A DNA stretch of 64,000 nt from Sipunculus nudus (lineage: Eukaryota > Annelida > Sipuncula > Golfingiida > Sipunculidae). Below are positions 11,890-25,360 of this stretch, piece after piece. Each line of letters begins with the position of its first letter. The first letter of the stretch is position 1. The notes under the pieces are model-generated. The model ran no database searches. It worked only from the letters and a program-made list of their open reading frames with translations, and was not told the DNA's origin. The position numbers were made by a program, and so were the translations under genes. The DNA lies in contig CM049313.1 of the NCBI GenBank assembly GCA_026874595.1, forward strand, positions 25,848,008 to 25,912,007, read 5' to 3'.

Positions 11890-12364
11890 GTAATTTAGAA
11901 AAACATTGTTTTTTTATGATAAAATTTGCTTTCATGGAACCTCTCCTTGCAGCCAGTGCACATAAATCCATCAAGAGAGTTTGTGTTAAGGACTGAAGGC
12001 CCTTTACATATATCATTTTCAAATACAATTCTGTACCAAGTGTGACACTGAATTTAGCAGTCTGTCAGGAGATATTGGCAATGAGAGGTACCTTGGTTAC
12101 CTTTATCTGTTTTCCATTAAACCTAACATGTCACGAGACATATCTTAATAAATGTCAAAGGATGCTTGGGTGGTTCTGTAATTAAAAAAAATAAGGGCTA
12201 CAAGTTCCCAGCTGGTAGAGGTTGTAGTGGTATCAGTATGTACCTCAAACTAACAGAGTTAATTAATTACTAACACAGGTGATGTGTAACAGGTCATCCC
12301 AGAGCTGGAACAGTCAGGTTTTTAGTGGTGGTAGTCCTGCTTGGCCTGATGACTATGTATCTTG

Positions 12365-12665
12365 ATAATGTTGTGTGGTGTATAATACTTAAACTGCTGA
12401 CTGACAGCTGTAACTGTTGTCTTGTGTTGTAAATACTTGACTGCTGATTGACAGTTGTAACTGTTCTACGGTTTTGTAATACTTGAAATGCTGACTGACA
12501 GTTGTTATTGTTGTGTGGTGTTGTAATACATGAACTGCTGACTGTGAAAATTGTTATTGTAGAGTGGTGAAGTAATACTTGAACTGCTGACTGTGACATT
12601 TATTTCTGTTGTGTGGTATAGTAATACTTAAACCGCTGACTTTGACATTTATTACTGTTGTGTGG
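12365..12665. repeat. Minisatellite, about six ~48-bp units
   Basis: Units carry variants of TAATACTTGAACTGCTGACTG followed by a GTTATTGTTGTGTGGT segment; starts lie near 12384, 12432, 12478, 12527, 12572 and 12622. It is intronic. No frame or RNA structure of note. Confidence 0.65.
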
Positions 12666-13121
12666 TTTATTGGTCGGTAATTAATAAGTTCTTATTTATC
12701 TCCCTTTTTTAAGAATAAAGAGATACAGAGGGACTCTCAGAAAACTTCGACACTTCTGAGGTTCTATAAACAAAGCAGTTTTATACGGTAATAATTAACT
12801 AGAGTTGTCCAGAATATTGAGTCTGTACCTTCGACATAAGTGGGGTATTCAACTTCAGGGAGTTTGACACAATGAGGTTTCACTGTATGAGATCAAAGAA
12901 AATTGGCCCAAGTATTTTCCAGAAATTTTTGTAAAATTCATTGGGAAGGCCATCTACACCAGGAGATTATCTTTTAATTGGTTAATGATATTATTGTATT
13001 CTTGTTTTGTTATCGTTTTATGGCTTTGTTCATGTTGCTTTTCAGATAATTTTGGAAATGTGTATCTATCTCAGATGTAGATGGTGCTGATGACTTGTAA
13101 TTTCATAATATTTGGATATTA
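12666..13121. other. Plain intron sequence
   Basis: AT-rich, with no exon, repeat or RNA gene that I can recognise. Confidence 0.4.
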
Positions 13122-15962
13122 TTAGTTCACTCTGTGAACTTATGCCATGGCACAGCGTCCGCCGTCCACTGTCCACTGTCAACCGTCCACCGTCTGTTAC
13201 CAAATATCTCAACAGCCACAGCAGCTACCTTCATGACACTTTGCAGAATTATTGATCATGGGATGGAGATGCAAAAATAAGCTTTTGGTGGCGCCACCTA
13301 TGTTGACCTTTCTGCAGGACGAAATGGTCTTTTCAACTTCTTCCAAGATAAGTCATAAAGTATTAATATTTTGGCCTTCATATCATAGTCAACAGTTCCT
13401 TAAAAGAAGGGGAATAATTTGTGTGTAAATTCAGTCAGGTCATTTTCAAGATGGCGTCTCTACGGAACTTCAAATCGTGTCTAGCGCAAAATATGACAAC
13501 TTGATGTGTTTCCATACAGGATGTATTGTCTGATACCAAATATCTGAGGAACTGCTGCAGCCTTCAGTTTCAAATTTCACAGGAATATTGATCATGTGAC
13601 TGCTGAATGATTTTGACCTGCAGGTGGCGCCACCTGTGTTGACCTACTTTCTACAGGCTGTAATGATCTTTTCTGCTTTTTCCAAGATATGTCATAAAGT
13701 ATTAATATTTTGGCCTTCATATCATAGTCAGCAGTTCCTTATAGGAAGGAGAATAATTTGAGTATAAATTCAGTCAAGTCTTTTTCAAGATGGCATCTTT
13801 ACAGAACTTCAAATTCTGTCGATTGCAAATATGACAACTTGATGTGTTTCTATATACATGATGTATTGTCTGTTACCAAATATCTGAGGAACTGCTGCAG
13901 CCTTCAGTTTCAAATTTCACAGGAATATTGATCATGTGACTGCTGAATGATTTTGACCCGCAGGTGGCGCCACCTGTGTTGACCTACTTTCTACAGGCTG
14001 TAATGATCTTTTCTGCTTTTTCCAAGATATGTCATAAAGTATTAATATTTTGGTCTTCATATCATAGTCAGCAGTTCCTTAGAGGAAGGGGAATAATTGT
14101 ATCCGCCAAAACAGAGTTTTGCGGATACTATGTTTTCAGCTGCACGCCGCCGCTGCCGCCACCGCCGCCGCGTAGATGTCCGGAGAACTCCTCCGTAACC
14201 GCTGGGCAGAATTTTACGAAACCGGGGATTACGTTCGGGTCACATGTGAACTGCTGCACCCCGATTTTGTTTTGCCCTCTGACCTTTCCTCTGCGCTCTG
14301 CGTCCGTTTGTGCATCTGTTTCCACACATAAACCCATGTCTCGGGAACCGTTTGACCGATCAGGAAAATTTTTTTGCACAAATGTAGCCCTTGGAGAGCT
14401 TTATAACATACACAAAAAATGGTGGCGCCACCTGTAACCATGTTTGCACAGTGTCCATCTGTTCGTCTGCCTTGGGTTAAAATCACTCATATCTCTGCAG
14501 TGACTTGACTCATTCACCTGAAATTCGGCATGCGTAAACATCCTGGATAGCTTTTCTGATTTTATGACAGGTGGCGCCACCTACATTCACGTTTACGCTG
14601 CAGACATCCAAGCTCATATCTCGGGAACTGTTTGACCGATCAGGAAATTTTTTTTGCACAAATGTAGCCCTTGGAGAGCTTTATAACATACACAAAAAAT
14701 GGTGGCGCCACTTGCAACAATGTTTGCACAGTGTCCATCTGTTCATCTGCCTTGGGTTAAAATCACTCATATCTCTGCAGTGACTTGACTAATTCACCTG
14801 AAATTTGGCATGCGTATACATCCTGGATAGCTTTTCTGATTTTATGACAGGTTGCGCCACCTACATTCACGTTTACGCTGCAGACATCCAAGTTCATATC
14901 TCGGGAACCGTTTGACCGATTGGGCCAAAATTTTGCATGTGTATAGATCTCACATAGCTCTTTATCATACGCAAAACTGGTGGGGCCACCTGCAGCCATT
15001 TTTGCACAGCTCCTGTCTGTTTGTCTACCATGGGATAAAATCACTCATATCTCGGCAGTGGTTTGACATATCTGCCTAAAATTTTGCAGGTTTATACATC
15101 CCCGACAGCTCTCTTGATTTATGACAGGTGGCACCACCTGCATTCTAGTTTATGCAGCAGACATCCAAGCTCATATCTTGGGAACCGTTTGACCGATAGG
15201 GCCAAAGTTTTGCATGTGTATAGTTCTCACATAGCTCTTTATTATACGCAAAACTGGTGGCGTCACCTGCAACCATTTTTGCTCAGCGTCCATCTGTTTG
15301 TCTGCCACGGGCTAAAATCATTCATATACATGTAGTGGTTTGACTTATCTGCCTTACATTTTGCATATGTATACAACTTGGACGGCTTTCTGGATTTTGT
15401 GGTAAGGGGGGCAACCTACATACACAATTTGGCTGCAGACATCCATGCTAATATACAACACTTCACTCTATTTCCCCTTGCCACTCGATCCATGCCTCAC
15501 TTCACCCGTTCCACTCTGATTTAGGCGGATACACGTAGTCTCTTGTCGACTACCCGTATTCTAGTTTGAGTATAAATTCAGTCATTTTCAAGATGGCATA
15601 TCTACGGAACTTCAAATTGTGACAATTGCAAAATTTGACAACTTGATGTGTTTCCAATCATGATGTATTGTCTGTTATCAAATATCTTAGGTACTGCTGC
15701 AGCCTTCAGTTTCAAATTTCACAAGAATATTGATCATGTGACTGCTTAATGATTTTGACCTACAGGTGGCGTTACTTTCAGCAGGCTGTAATGGTCTTTT
15801 CTGCTTTTATCCATAATATGTCATTAAGTATTTATTTGTTATAATCTGCCAAAATAGTCTCCTCTGAGACTCTTGGACTGATCTTTCTGAAACATTTTTT
15901 AATCACCTGCCAAAATGCACAGTAATTCACAGAGTGAACATTAGACCCCTGGGTCTCTTGTT
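13122..15962 (+). mobile_element. Family E Helentron/HINE-like element, interrupted by a family A element
   Basis: GTTCACTCTGTGAA (13125-13138) and its exact reverse complement TTCACAGAGTGAAC (15926-15939) are 14-bp subterminal inverted repeats. The left repeat also folds on itself (GTTCAC-TCT-GTGAAC). The 3' hairpin AGACCC-CT-GGGTCT (15943-15956) is followed by the terminus CTTGTTT. The core has four or more ~340-bp units beginning with a phrase like CCAAATATCTGAGGAACTGC and carrying GGTGGCGCCACC (about 13288, 13623 and 13963). Unit three is split by the A element at 14098-15565, and the core resumes with TTGAGTATAAATTCAGTC. No coding capacity. Confidence 0.78.
14098..15565 (+). mobile_element. 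Family A Helentron/HINE-like element nested in family E
   Basis: The left end GTATCCGCCAAAAC (14099-14112) folds against GTTTTGCGGATAC (14116-14128). The right end has GGCGGATAC (15524-15532), the inverse of GTATCCGCC. It also has the hairpin GTAGTC-TCTTGTC-GACTAC (15535-15553) and the terminus CCGTATTCTAG (CTAG at 15561-15564). The tandem core alternates CTGCAGACATCCAAGCTCAT and AACCGTTTGACCGAT blocks with GGTGGCGCCACC. The site can be compared with the uninterrupted E unit at about 13751 (GAATAATTTGAGTATAAATT). The insertion added two extra T at most, so it went into a T run with little or no target duplication. Confidence 0.8.
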
Positions 15963-16550
15963 TGCAGAATTTTATCATCATCTGTATAAGAAATATTATG
16001 GTATTTTATGCAAGTAAATGTGTTCATCATTAGATGTTTTCTTTCTAACAAAATTAAAAACTTGGATCTCTTGCTCTAGATCTGAGTTGAGCACCTCATG
16101 TATTTCCATTATATAAAGTATTTAAATTTTAATACAGACTTAGTAATTTCTTCTTCTTTCCAAGTTTCCTTTTTAATATCTTTTGCTCAATACACCATGT
16201 TTTATTTTCTTATATAAAATCCTTTGAGTGAGGAATTGAAATTCCTCTTACTTTGATTTTAATGAGATCCCACAATAATAGAAGTGGAATGGTACCTTTA
16301 TGTTCTGTAATACACTGCATAATAGTATTTTCTATAGTATGGTCAAAATTTGTCAGAGCAGTCGAGAGACAATCTCTATGACACCTGCATCACATGACCA
16401 GTGTCATTACTTTTATTCTTTATGTTATTTCAAAGAATGGTTGAAACCTTAACAATTATTTCTGCTTATGTGTGTATTTGACACCTCATCACTACTACTT
16501 TATAATAATTTAACTAAAACCCTAGACAGGTAAACTTTTATCCAAATCTG
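15963..16550. other. AT-rich intron sequence without identified features
   Basis: I see no exon, repeat unit or RNA gene between the end of element E and the start of the 53-bp satellite. Confidence 0.4.
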
Positions 16551-17790
16551 TATCATCATGGATCCAGATCTGTATTAGTTTGATTTGCATCTTCTGGAAT
16601 CTGCATCTGTATTACCATTGATCCAGATCTGTATTAGTTTGATCTGCATCATCCAGAAAGGGCCTCTGTATCATCATTGATGCAGATCTGTAAAAGATTG
16701 ATCTGATCATCTGGAACCTGTATCATCATTGATGCAGATATATGTTTTAGTTTGATCTGCATCAACTGGAATCTGTATCATCATTGATGCAGATATGTTT
16801 TAGTTTGATTTGCATCAACTCAAATCTGTATCATCATGGATCCAGATCTTAATTAGTTTGATCTGCATCAACTGGAATCTGCATCTGTATTACCATTGAT
16901 CCAGATCTGTATTAGTTTGATTTGCATCATCCAGAAAGGGCCTCTGTATCATCATTGATGCAGATATGTTTAAGTTTGATCTGTATCAACTGGAACCTGT
17001 ATCATCATTAATGCAGATATGTTTTAGTTTGATCTGTATCAACTGGAATCTGTATCATCATGGATACAGATATGATTTAGTTTGATCTGTATCAACTGGA
17101 ATCTGTATCATCATGGATGCAGATATGTTTTAGTTTGATCTGTATCAACTGGAACCTGTATCATCATTGATACAGATATGTTTTAGTTTGATCTGTATCA
17201 ACTGGAATCTGTATCATCATTGATGCAGATATGTTTTAGTTTGATCTGCATCAACTGGAATCTGTATCATCATGGATCCAGATCTTTATTAGTTTGATCT
17301 GCATCATCCTGAATCTGCCTCTGTTTGATCATTGATCCAGATCTGTATTAGTTTGATTTGCATCTTATGGAATCTGCATCTGTATTACCATTGATCCAGA
17401 TCTGTATTAGTTTGGTTTGCATCATCCAGAAAGGGCCTTTGTATCATCATTGATGCAGATATGTTTAAGTTTGATCTGTATCAACTGGAACCTGTATCAT
17501 CATTAATGCAGATATGTTTTAGTTTGATCTGTATCAACTGGAACCTGTATCATCATTGATACAGATATGTTTTAGTTTGATCTGTATTAACTGGAATCTG
17601 TATCATCATTGATACAGATATGTTTTAGTTTGATCTGTATCAACTGGAATCTGTATCATCATGGATGCAGATATGTTTTAGTTTGATCTGTATCAACTGG
17701 AATCTGTATCATCATGGATCCAGATCTTTATTAGTTTGATCTGCATCATCCAAAATCATTATTTGTATCATCATGGATGCAGATATGTAT
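16551..17790. repeat. 53-bp tandem satellite, about 23 units
   Basis: The period is 53 bp, for example AACTGG recurs at 17041, 17094 and 17147. Each unit combines TTTGATCTGTATCAACTGGA with CTGTATCATCATTGATGCAG and ATATGTTTTAGT. In many units ATCTGCATCA and TGATGCAGAT form a 10-bp inverted repeat, so single units can fold into hairpins. There are subfamilies (CCAGATCTGTATTAG versus GCAGATATGTTTTAG) arranged in blocks, which points to higher-order amplification. It is intronic, with no spacer structure like a CRISPR array. Confidence 0.85.
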
Positions 17791-17966
17791 TATCTTGGCA
17801 TGATTAAAAGATTGACATGTGCTACCATTTAACAACTGCTGTAGAACTGCTGTAGGTATAGCATTTTCATCTTTAGTTCAGTATAGTGATGTAATATATG
17901 AATATTTGCATATCTGTACATCCTGGATAGGCTGTTCAAGGCTGGTGGTGCATTTTACAATCGTTT

Positions 17967-20879
17967 TTAGCTCAGCTGACTGTAAGTCATCTGAGCTATA
18001 GCGATCACTCTTTGTCCGTCATCCATCCGGCCATCCGGCCGTCTGTCCGTTAACAAGGCACAAATCGTAACCCCTGGACCTGGAATCTTCTTACTTTACA
18101 TCCAGAGAGGTCCATGAAAAATCACCTTGGAAACCTGGAATTAGGTCTCTGTTACCCATATCCTTCGAGCTATGGGGTCCTAAAGTACCCACCAGAATAG
18201 TAAAAAAATTCATACAAAAACTTCAATATCTCATTAACTACATCACGGATGGTCATGATTTTTGGCATACATATTGATCATGAGATGTTCCATCAGTTCC
18301 TGCAGACTGGTGGCGCCACCTGTATTTTTCGATTTTTTACTAATTTTTTTCTCTATTTTTGAGACCTTTAAAAATGTGGACATCTGTTAACAGGGCACAA
18401 ATCATAAAGACTGGACCTAGAATCTTCATTCTTGACATTCTGAGAGACCTATGAAAAGTCTCAAAGGAAACCAGAAATTAGGTCTCTGTTACCAATATCC
18501 TTTGAGCTATGGGGCCCCAAAATACCCCCCTAGAATAGTGAAAAATTTCATACAAAAACTTCAATATCTGAATAACTACATCACTGATTGTCATGATTTT
18601 TGGCATACATATTGATCGTGAGATGTTTCATCAGTTTCTGTAGACTGGTGGCGCTACCTGTATTTTTCAATTTTTTTACGAATTGTTTTCTCTATTTTTG
18701 AGACCTTTAAAAATGTGAACATTTGTTAACAGGGCTCAAAATGTAACTGCTGGACCTGGAATCTTCTTACTTTACATCCAAAGAGGTCCATGAAAATCTC
18801 CTTGGAAACCTGGAATTAGGTCTCTGTTACCCATAGCCTTCAAACTATGGGGCCCCAAAGGACCCCCAAGAATAGTGAAAAATTTCATACAAAAACTTCA
18901 ATATCCCATTAACTACATCACTGATGGTCATGATTTTTGGCATAAATATTGATCATGAGATGTTCGATCAGTTCCTGCAGACTGGTCGCGCCACCTGTAT
19001 TTTTCGATTTTTTACGAATTTTTTTTTTCTATTTTTGAGACCTTTAAAAATGTGAACATCTGTTAACAGGGCACAAATCGTATAGACTGGACCTAGAATC
19101 TTCATTCTTGACATTCTGAGAGACCTATGAAAAGTCACCATGGAAACCAGAAATTAGGTCTCTGTTACCCATATCCTTTGAGCTATGGGGCCCAAAAGTA
19201 CCCCCCAGAATTGTGAAAAATTTCATACAAAAACTTCAATATCTGATTAACTACATCACTGATGGTCATGATTTTTGGCATACATATTGATCATGAGATG
19301 TTTCATCAGTTTCCTGTAGACTGGTGGCGCCAACTGTATTTTTCAAATTTTTACAATTTTTTTTCTCTATTTTTGAGACCTTTAAGGATGTAGTTATCTT
19401 TTAACAGGATTCAAATTGTGACGACTGGACCTAGAATCTTCATTCTTGACACACAGGGAGACCCATGAAAAATCTCCATGGAAACCTGAAATTAGGTCTC
19501 TGTTACCCATATCCTTTGAGCTATGGCACTCCGTACAGCTCAGAATAATGGAAAATTTGATACAAAAGCTGGAGTATCTGAACAACTAATGCAGAGATCA
19601 CCAGTATTGTTTGCATGGATATTGATCATGGAGTGTTCCATCAGTTTCTGCAGCCTTGGTGCGCCACCTCTATTTTTTTTTATTTTTTACAAATTTTTTT
19701 CTCTGTTTTTGAGACCTTTAAAAATGTGGACATCTGTTAACAGGGCACAAATCGTAAGGACTGGACCTAGAATCTTCATTCTTGACATTCTGAGAGGCCT
19801 ATGAAAAGTCTGCATGGAAACCAGAAATTAGGTCTCTGTTATCCATATCCTTTGAGCTATGGGGCCCCAAAGTACCCCCCCAGAATAGTGAAAAAATTCA
19901 TACAAAAACTTCAATATCTGATTAACTACATAACTGATGGTCATGATTTTTGGCATACTTTTTGATCATGAGACGTTCCATTAGTTCCTGCAGACTGGTG
20001 GCGCCACCTGTATTTTTCGTTTTTTTACGAATTTTTTTTATCTATTTTTGAGACCTTTAAAGATATGAACATCTGTTAACAGGGCACAAATCATAACAAC
20101 TGGACCTAGAATCTTCATTCTTTACACACAGGGAGACCCATGAAAAATCTCCAAGGAAACCTGAAATTAGGTCTCTGTTACCCATATCCATTCAGCTGTA
20201 TGGCTCCAAAATATCCCCCACAATAATGAAAAATTTGGTACAAAAACTCCAGTATCTCAATAACTACAACACTGATGCTCATGATTTTTTGCATACATAT
20301 TGATCATGATGTGTTCCATCAGTTTCAGCAGACTGGGTGCGCCATCTCAATTTTTTTTCAAATTTTTACAAATTATTTTCTCTATTTTTGAGACCTTTTA
20401 AGATGTGGTTATCTGTCAACAGGGTACAAATCGTAACAACTGGACCTAGAATCTTCATTTTTGTCATGCAAGGAGGCCCATAAAAAGTGTCTGTGGAAAC
20501 GTGAAATTAGGTCTCTGTTACCCATATCCTTCAAGCTATAGAACTCCGAAGTATCCCTTAGAATAATGGAAAATTTGATACAAAAGCTGAAGTATCTGAA
20601 CAACTAATCCAGAGACCACCATGCTTTCTTTCATGGATATTGACCATTAAGTGTTTTTATTAGTTTCTGCAGACTGGTGGAGCCACCCGTATTTATTTTA
20701 AAGTTTACACATTTTTTCTCTATTTTTGAGATATATTAAAACAGACACAATCTCAGCCTGTTGGTTAATCTGTTTGATGCTTCAGTTGAATGGTGATATA
20801 CTACCATTCAGATGATAAAATTTCCTCTTGCAAATCTCTTCCTGGTCAGCTGAGCGTCATGACCCATGGGTCACTTGTT
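17967..20879 (+). mobile_element. Family B Helentron/HINE-like element with eight ~338-bp units
   Basis: The left end TTAGCTCAGCTGACT (from 17967) folds with AGTCATCTGAGCTA, giving a long imperfect hairpin. The right end TCAGCTGAGC (20846-20855) is the inverse of the left GCTCAGCTGA. The palindrome TGACCCATGGGTCA and the terminus CTTGTT follow. Eight core units start with variants of TTAACAGGGCACAAATCGTA (near 18050, 18387, 18725, 19062, 19399, 19737, 20076 and 20416). Each unit ends CTGCAGACTGGTGGCGCCAC then a T-rich tail with CTATTTTTGAGACCTTTAAA. No protein-coding frame exceeds chance. Confidence 0.8.
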
Positions 20880-23341
20880 GGCTAAACTGACTACAAGTCA
20901 TTAGAGCTATTGCAATGGTACTTTGTTCATTGTCCTCAATTTTATATTAAAAACTTATTTTCACACTTCAGGACTGCCTAATATCAAAACGACTCAACTG
21001 TTTTTCCTTATATTTACCATTAATATTCCTCTATATAGTTCCTATGTACATGCCAGAAATTATGTCTGTATTATATAATTTAAAAAAGTTATGAGCCCAA
21101 ACATAATGCATTTTGTAAAAAATCAGGAAAGATATTTGATCACTTAACACAAAACATGTTAAAGCTATGGACTTTTTTTCCAGTAATATAACTTTAATTA
21201 ATCAAAATTAAATTGTATACCCAAAATTAGATCAAAATCTTTTAAATTTTTTTGAAATATTAACAAAAATAAAAAATTGGTACCTTAAATTTAGCTCAAC
21301 TTTGACCATGGCACGTTTTTTTCCTGTAAGTACTGTGGATTTAATTTTCACAGCATGTTTTTGTTAGCATTTTGTCTGTTAACACCAAAAATTTGAAACC
21401 AGTTGATCAAAAACTGTAGATTTTCAAGTTTTCAAACACCATGTAACATATTGTTTACATCAAGTTAGTGTTATGAAGTTTGCAAGAGCTCAGTTCCCCA
21501 GCTTCAGCTCTCAGTTCCTAAAATTTGGCATACAATTAGATGTCTCCAAAATCCCCTACCATGCCAAGAATTTGGTCACTAGGACTTAATACCTTCGAGA
21601 TATTAATGAAAAACTTCATTTTTCCATTAAAAACCCATTGTTACACTTCAAGACTGCCTAATATCAAAACAACTGATCTGACTTTAATCATATATAATAT
21701 ACATATTTTTCTTTACATTCTCTATGCACATGACAGATATGATGTCAGTATTGCGTAACTGTTTTAAGTTATGGGTACAAACATTATGCACTTTGTAAAA
21801 AATCAAGAAATAATTTACTCCCTTAACAAGAAGATTGCTGAAGCTAAAGATTTTTTTGTCAGGGATGTAACATTATTTAATCAAGATTCAATTGAATACC
21901 CAAAATTAGTTCTGAATTTTTCAGATTTTATAAGTTATTAGTATAAATATAAAATTAGTACCTTATATTTTGCTCAACTTTGACCATGGCACGTTTGTTT
22001 CCTGTGAGCACTGTTGATATAATTTTCATGTCATGCACACATAAGGATTTCAGCTTTTTAGTTTAGAAAGCTGAAAGAAATTGGCCAAAAATTGTAGCTT
22101 TTGTTAATGTTTCTATGAGACCATGTCAGACTTTGGCCCTCTCCAGCCCCTCTTGAGTCACCTGTATGTTGACCTTGTTGAACTTTCAGCAAATTATGCA
22201 TGCTTGACGCGAGGCATAAACTGGGGCTCCAGGCAGCTTATTATATAATGGCCAGCCACAGTTGATCCAGGTGTCCAACCCAACTCATCTAGTAGTTTTA
22301 ACCCATAACATAACAATAAACAATAAATTTTTGTTGGTTTTTAATAACAAATTAAAGAAAAATAGAAAAGGAATTTGTTAGTTTATAATAACAGGAAATT
22401 AACTTGCAGTTACTGATGATATAAGAATCTTGTATCGATGGATAGAAAGTCATGTATTCCAAATAACACCATGCAGTCACCTATGGTATTTTTCAGTTCT
22501 ATATTAATGATAAAAAAGTAAATCATATTATTCATTACTAATGATTGGGGATCATATGAAGGAAATTAATGATAGACAAAGATGCAGTTGATAATATTAA
22601 TCTAGATTCCTACTGTGTCTAGTGTGTACATTGATGTGAAATTAGTCCAAAATGAATATATTACATTATTTTTTTAAATATAAATAAAAGCCATAAAACC
22701 AGGTACTTATGATCATTATTTAAATGTGTTAATTTTGTATATTCTGGATTCTCAACATCATTGTTTGGTGAAAACTGAATAAATTAATTGCGATTAATTT
22801 GCAATTGTATTTAAATACGAATATGAATATGTACTCCATTATAAAATTTCTTGCATAAAGAACGGGAATTCAGGTAAAAATGAAAGTATATGAATACCAG
22901 TGCAAATACTTTCAAAATGTATTCATGAATGCATTCATGAATATATTCTTTAATATTATTTTAATAATCATTTCAGTTATATTTCATTTTAAAAAATCAT
23001 AAGATTCTCTTATTATTTTTAATAAAAATTATATTTGGGACAATATTTGTAAAATTATTTAATTAATAGTTAAACTCTTATATTATATGTTCTGCTTATA
23101 AGTTATATGGCCAAGTCAAAATCTGTGTGACAATAGTACTCCATTTGTTAATAAAATAAATGAAATCAATCCTCTTCCCTGTCTCCAAAAATACTATCAA
23201 AATCATACATAAGCTAAACAACAACAACTTTTAATACAGCTTATATTTATTACCACACAAAACCAGCACGTGAATCATATCTAAATCATATTTTTTATCA
23301 TATATAACAGCTGAGCGCCGTGACCCATAGGTCCCTAGTTT
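20880..23341 (+). mobile_element. Family B' element (AT-rich relative of B), abutting B
   Basis: It begins directly at the terminal TT of the preceding B element with GGCTAAACTGACTACAAGTC and ATTAGAGCTATTGCAATGG, a variant of the B head. It ends with CAGCTGAGCGCCGTGACCC and TCCCTAGTTT near 23341. The core has two units with the phrase AACTTTGACCATGGCACGTT (about 21298 and 21976) and a long AT-rich tail. No coding capacity. The right-hand hairpin is decayed, so the boundary is approximate. Confidence 0.55.
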
Positions 23342-23392
23342 AAGTACTCCCAAGAATAATTAAAAATTTGATACAAAATCTCCAGTATCTTG

Positions 23393-24150
23393 ATAATTGT
23401 ATCCCCAGACAAAGTCAGGATACTATGGATTAAGGACTGTCGCGTGGCAGCAGCAGAGATTTTTTTTGGAAGGGATAACTCAAAAAAGTTTCACAGATCT
23501 TTACCGAACTTGACATGTGCATAGATATGGGTGAGAGGAGGAAGCCTATTTAAAATGGGGTCATGATCTTTACTAGGTAAGTGACCCTGACCTTAAATAG
23601 GTCTATTTTGGGGGGGAAATCACACACATTCTAAAATAACTCAAGATATCTTGCATGGATTGAGTTAAAAATCAAATTGACCTAAGATCTTGGATAGTGT
23701 TGTCATAGTAACAGAAACTGGTGGTGCCACCTATTACACTTTTCTTGTTTTCATGCCATTAAATACCTCATCATTGCCACTTAACTGTACTGTTAGCATT
23801 ATAAGAAAAAAACTAATGGACATGTTTCTTTTATTATTTTGTTCTGCATATACATAAACATGGGTTATGAGATGATGTTATGGGCCATGACCTTTCCTAT
23901 GAGTGGTCTTGACCTTGAATATTGGCATAAATTGTGACAATTGGTCCAAAATTCAAATTGACTGAAGATCTTGAATAGCTTTGTCTTCTGGGGAAGACAG
24001 GTGGCGCCACCTTCTGTCTTTTCTTGTTTTTGCACCTTTAAATACCTCATCTTTGCCACTTGATAGTACTGTGAGCATTATAAGTCTAAAACTAATGGAC
24101 AGATCGGGCTTAAATTGTGCATGTACATTGATCTATTATATTCTTTTTAA
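23393..24150 (+). mobile_element. 3'-truncated family D copy inside a B fragment
   Basis: The left end GTATCCCCAGAC (from about 23399) and the D phrases GGGTGAGAGGAGGAAGCC and GACCTTTCCTATGAG are present, with GGTGGCGCCACC near 24000. No D right end follows. The flank just before it (ATTTGATACAAAATCTCCAG) is a B core unit, so D inserted into a remnant of B. Confidence 0.55.
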
Positions 24151-25360
24151 ATAATTTGGATTATTAGACCATGACAAGATAAAATTGATAAAAATACAAT
24201 CCACATACATGATTTAAAATTTGTAAATATGCTGACGATATGCATATCAGCGTGTCTTTTTTGGGGAATGTGCATAGTTTTGGTTGGACAGGGGGTATAT
24301 GAGGGGAGGTTACATGTGGGTCTGCTTGTGAAAACAAGTTGTGCATACTACGCTGCTGATATGACCCATTTGGTTTTTTGAGAAGGACAAACATTGTACA
24401 TTCTTCTTATAATAAAACATGTGATATGCTTTATTAACATAATATCAGACAAAAAATAAAGTAATAAATGCATGTCTTTAATAGAATCTATGTACGGACA
24501 TAATAACGCTTGTGCTCTAACGACGCATTAGTGGTTGATACTTACCGGCAGCTTTCATAGTCCACTGAGTAAGGTCTCATTGATTCAGGCAAGCACTATA
24601 TCAAAGGAGATTCTCACACCTGAAACCTCCCCTGACTAAGTAATCCGTGCCATAGTCCTTTTGGTAACTGTCATCACAAGGTGATCAAAGCTGTCACTGA
24701 GCAAATTATTTTTTTGTTTAACCAAACATGTGCGCTGCATTAATTAAGTCATTTTGTGATCATTAACCATAATTTCTAAATGTGGCATGTTTGTCAGCCA
24801 GATTTGTTAAATATATCATTATTATTGGAACCAATTTGCTTTGAAAATGTTGGTGCTAGATTTTTAAATAATTAGTTTCATGTTGAGAATAAAACTGGAA
24901 TTTAGTAATTTATAGTTGAACCGAGCATGACCGGTGTCATGGGTCAGCACGCCTGGTGAAAGTGAAGGATGACTACAATATTGTATATTCTTTTTATATA
25001 ATTTGGAATATTTAACCATGACAAGATAAAAATATGTAAAAATATGATAGACAAACATGATTTAAAATTTGTAATTATTAAACTGCTGACAATATGATAT
25101 CAGCATGCCTTTTTTGGAATGTTTTTAGTTTATGGTTGGACCGGGGGAATTTACGGGGAGGTTACATGTCGGACTGCTTGTGAACACAAGTCATGCATAC
25201 TACGTCACTGTTATGATCCGTCTGCTAACATAAATAGGACAAACATCTTATGTTCTTCTTATAATAAAACATGTGATATGCTTTATAAGCATAATATTAG
25301 ACAAAAAAATAAATAATAAAAACACGTCTTTGCTAGAACCTGTGTACCGACATAATTGGT
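24139..25360 (+). repeat. Diverged direct duplication of about 360 bp, plus flanking sequence
   Basis: Segment 24139-24500 recurs at about 24985-25356. Shared phrases in order include GACCATGACAAGATAAAA, a CATGATTTAAAATTTGTAA block, GAGGTTACATGT, AAAACATGTGATATGCTTTA, and near the end a GTACGGACATAAT / GTACCGACATAAT pair. The two copies have different short indels. No coding frame is shared between them. It may be two copies of an unrecognised mobile element; a 19-base C run follows at about 25448. Confidence 0.65.

Noticed and set aside
13964-14437. 157-codon frame with a proline-rich stretch
   Set aside because: It crosses the boundary between element E and the nested element A; the proline run comes from the GCC-rich head of A.
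16551-17790. CRISPR-like regular array
   Set aside because: The whole 53-bp unit repeats with no unique spacers, and the sequence is a eukaryotic intron.
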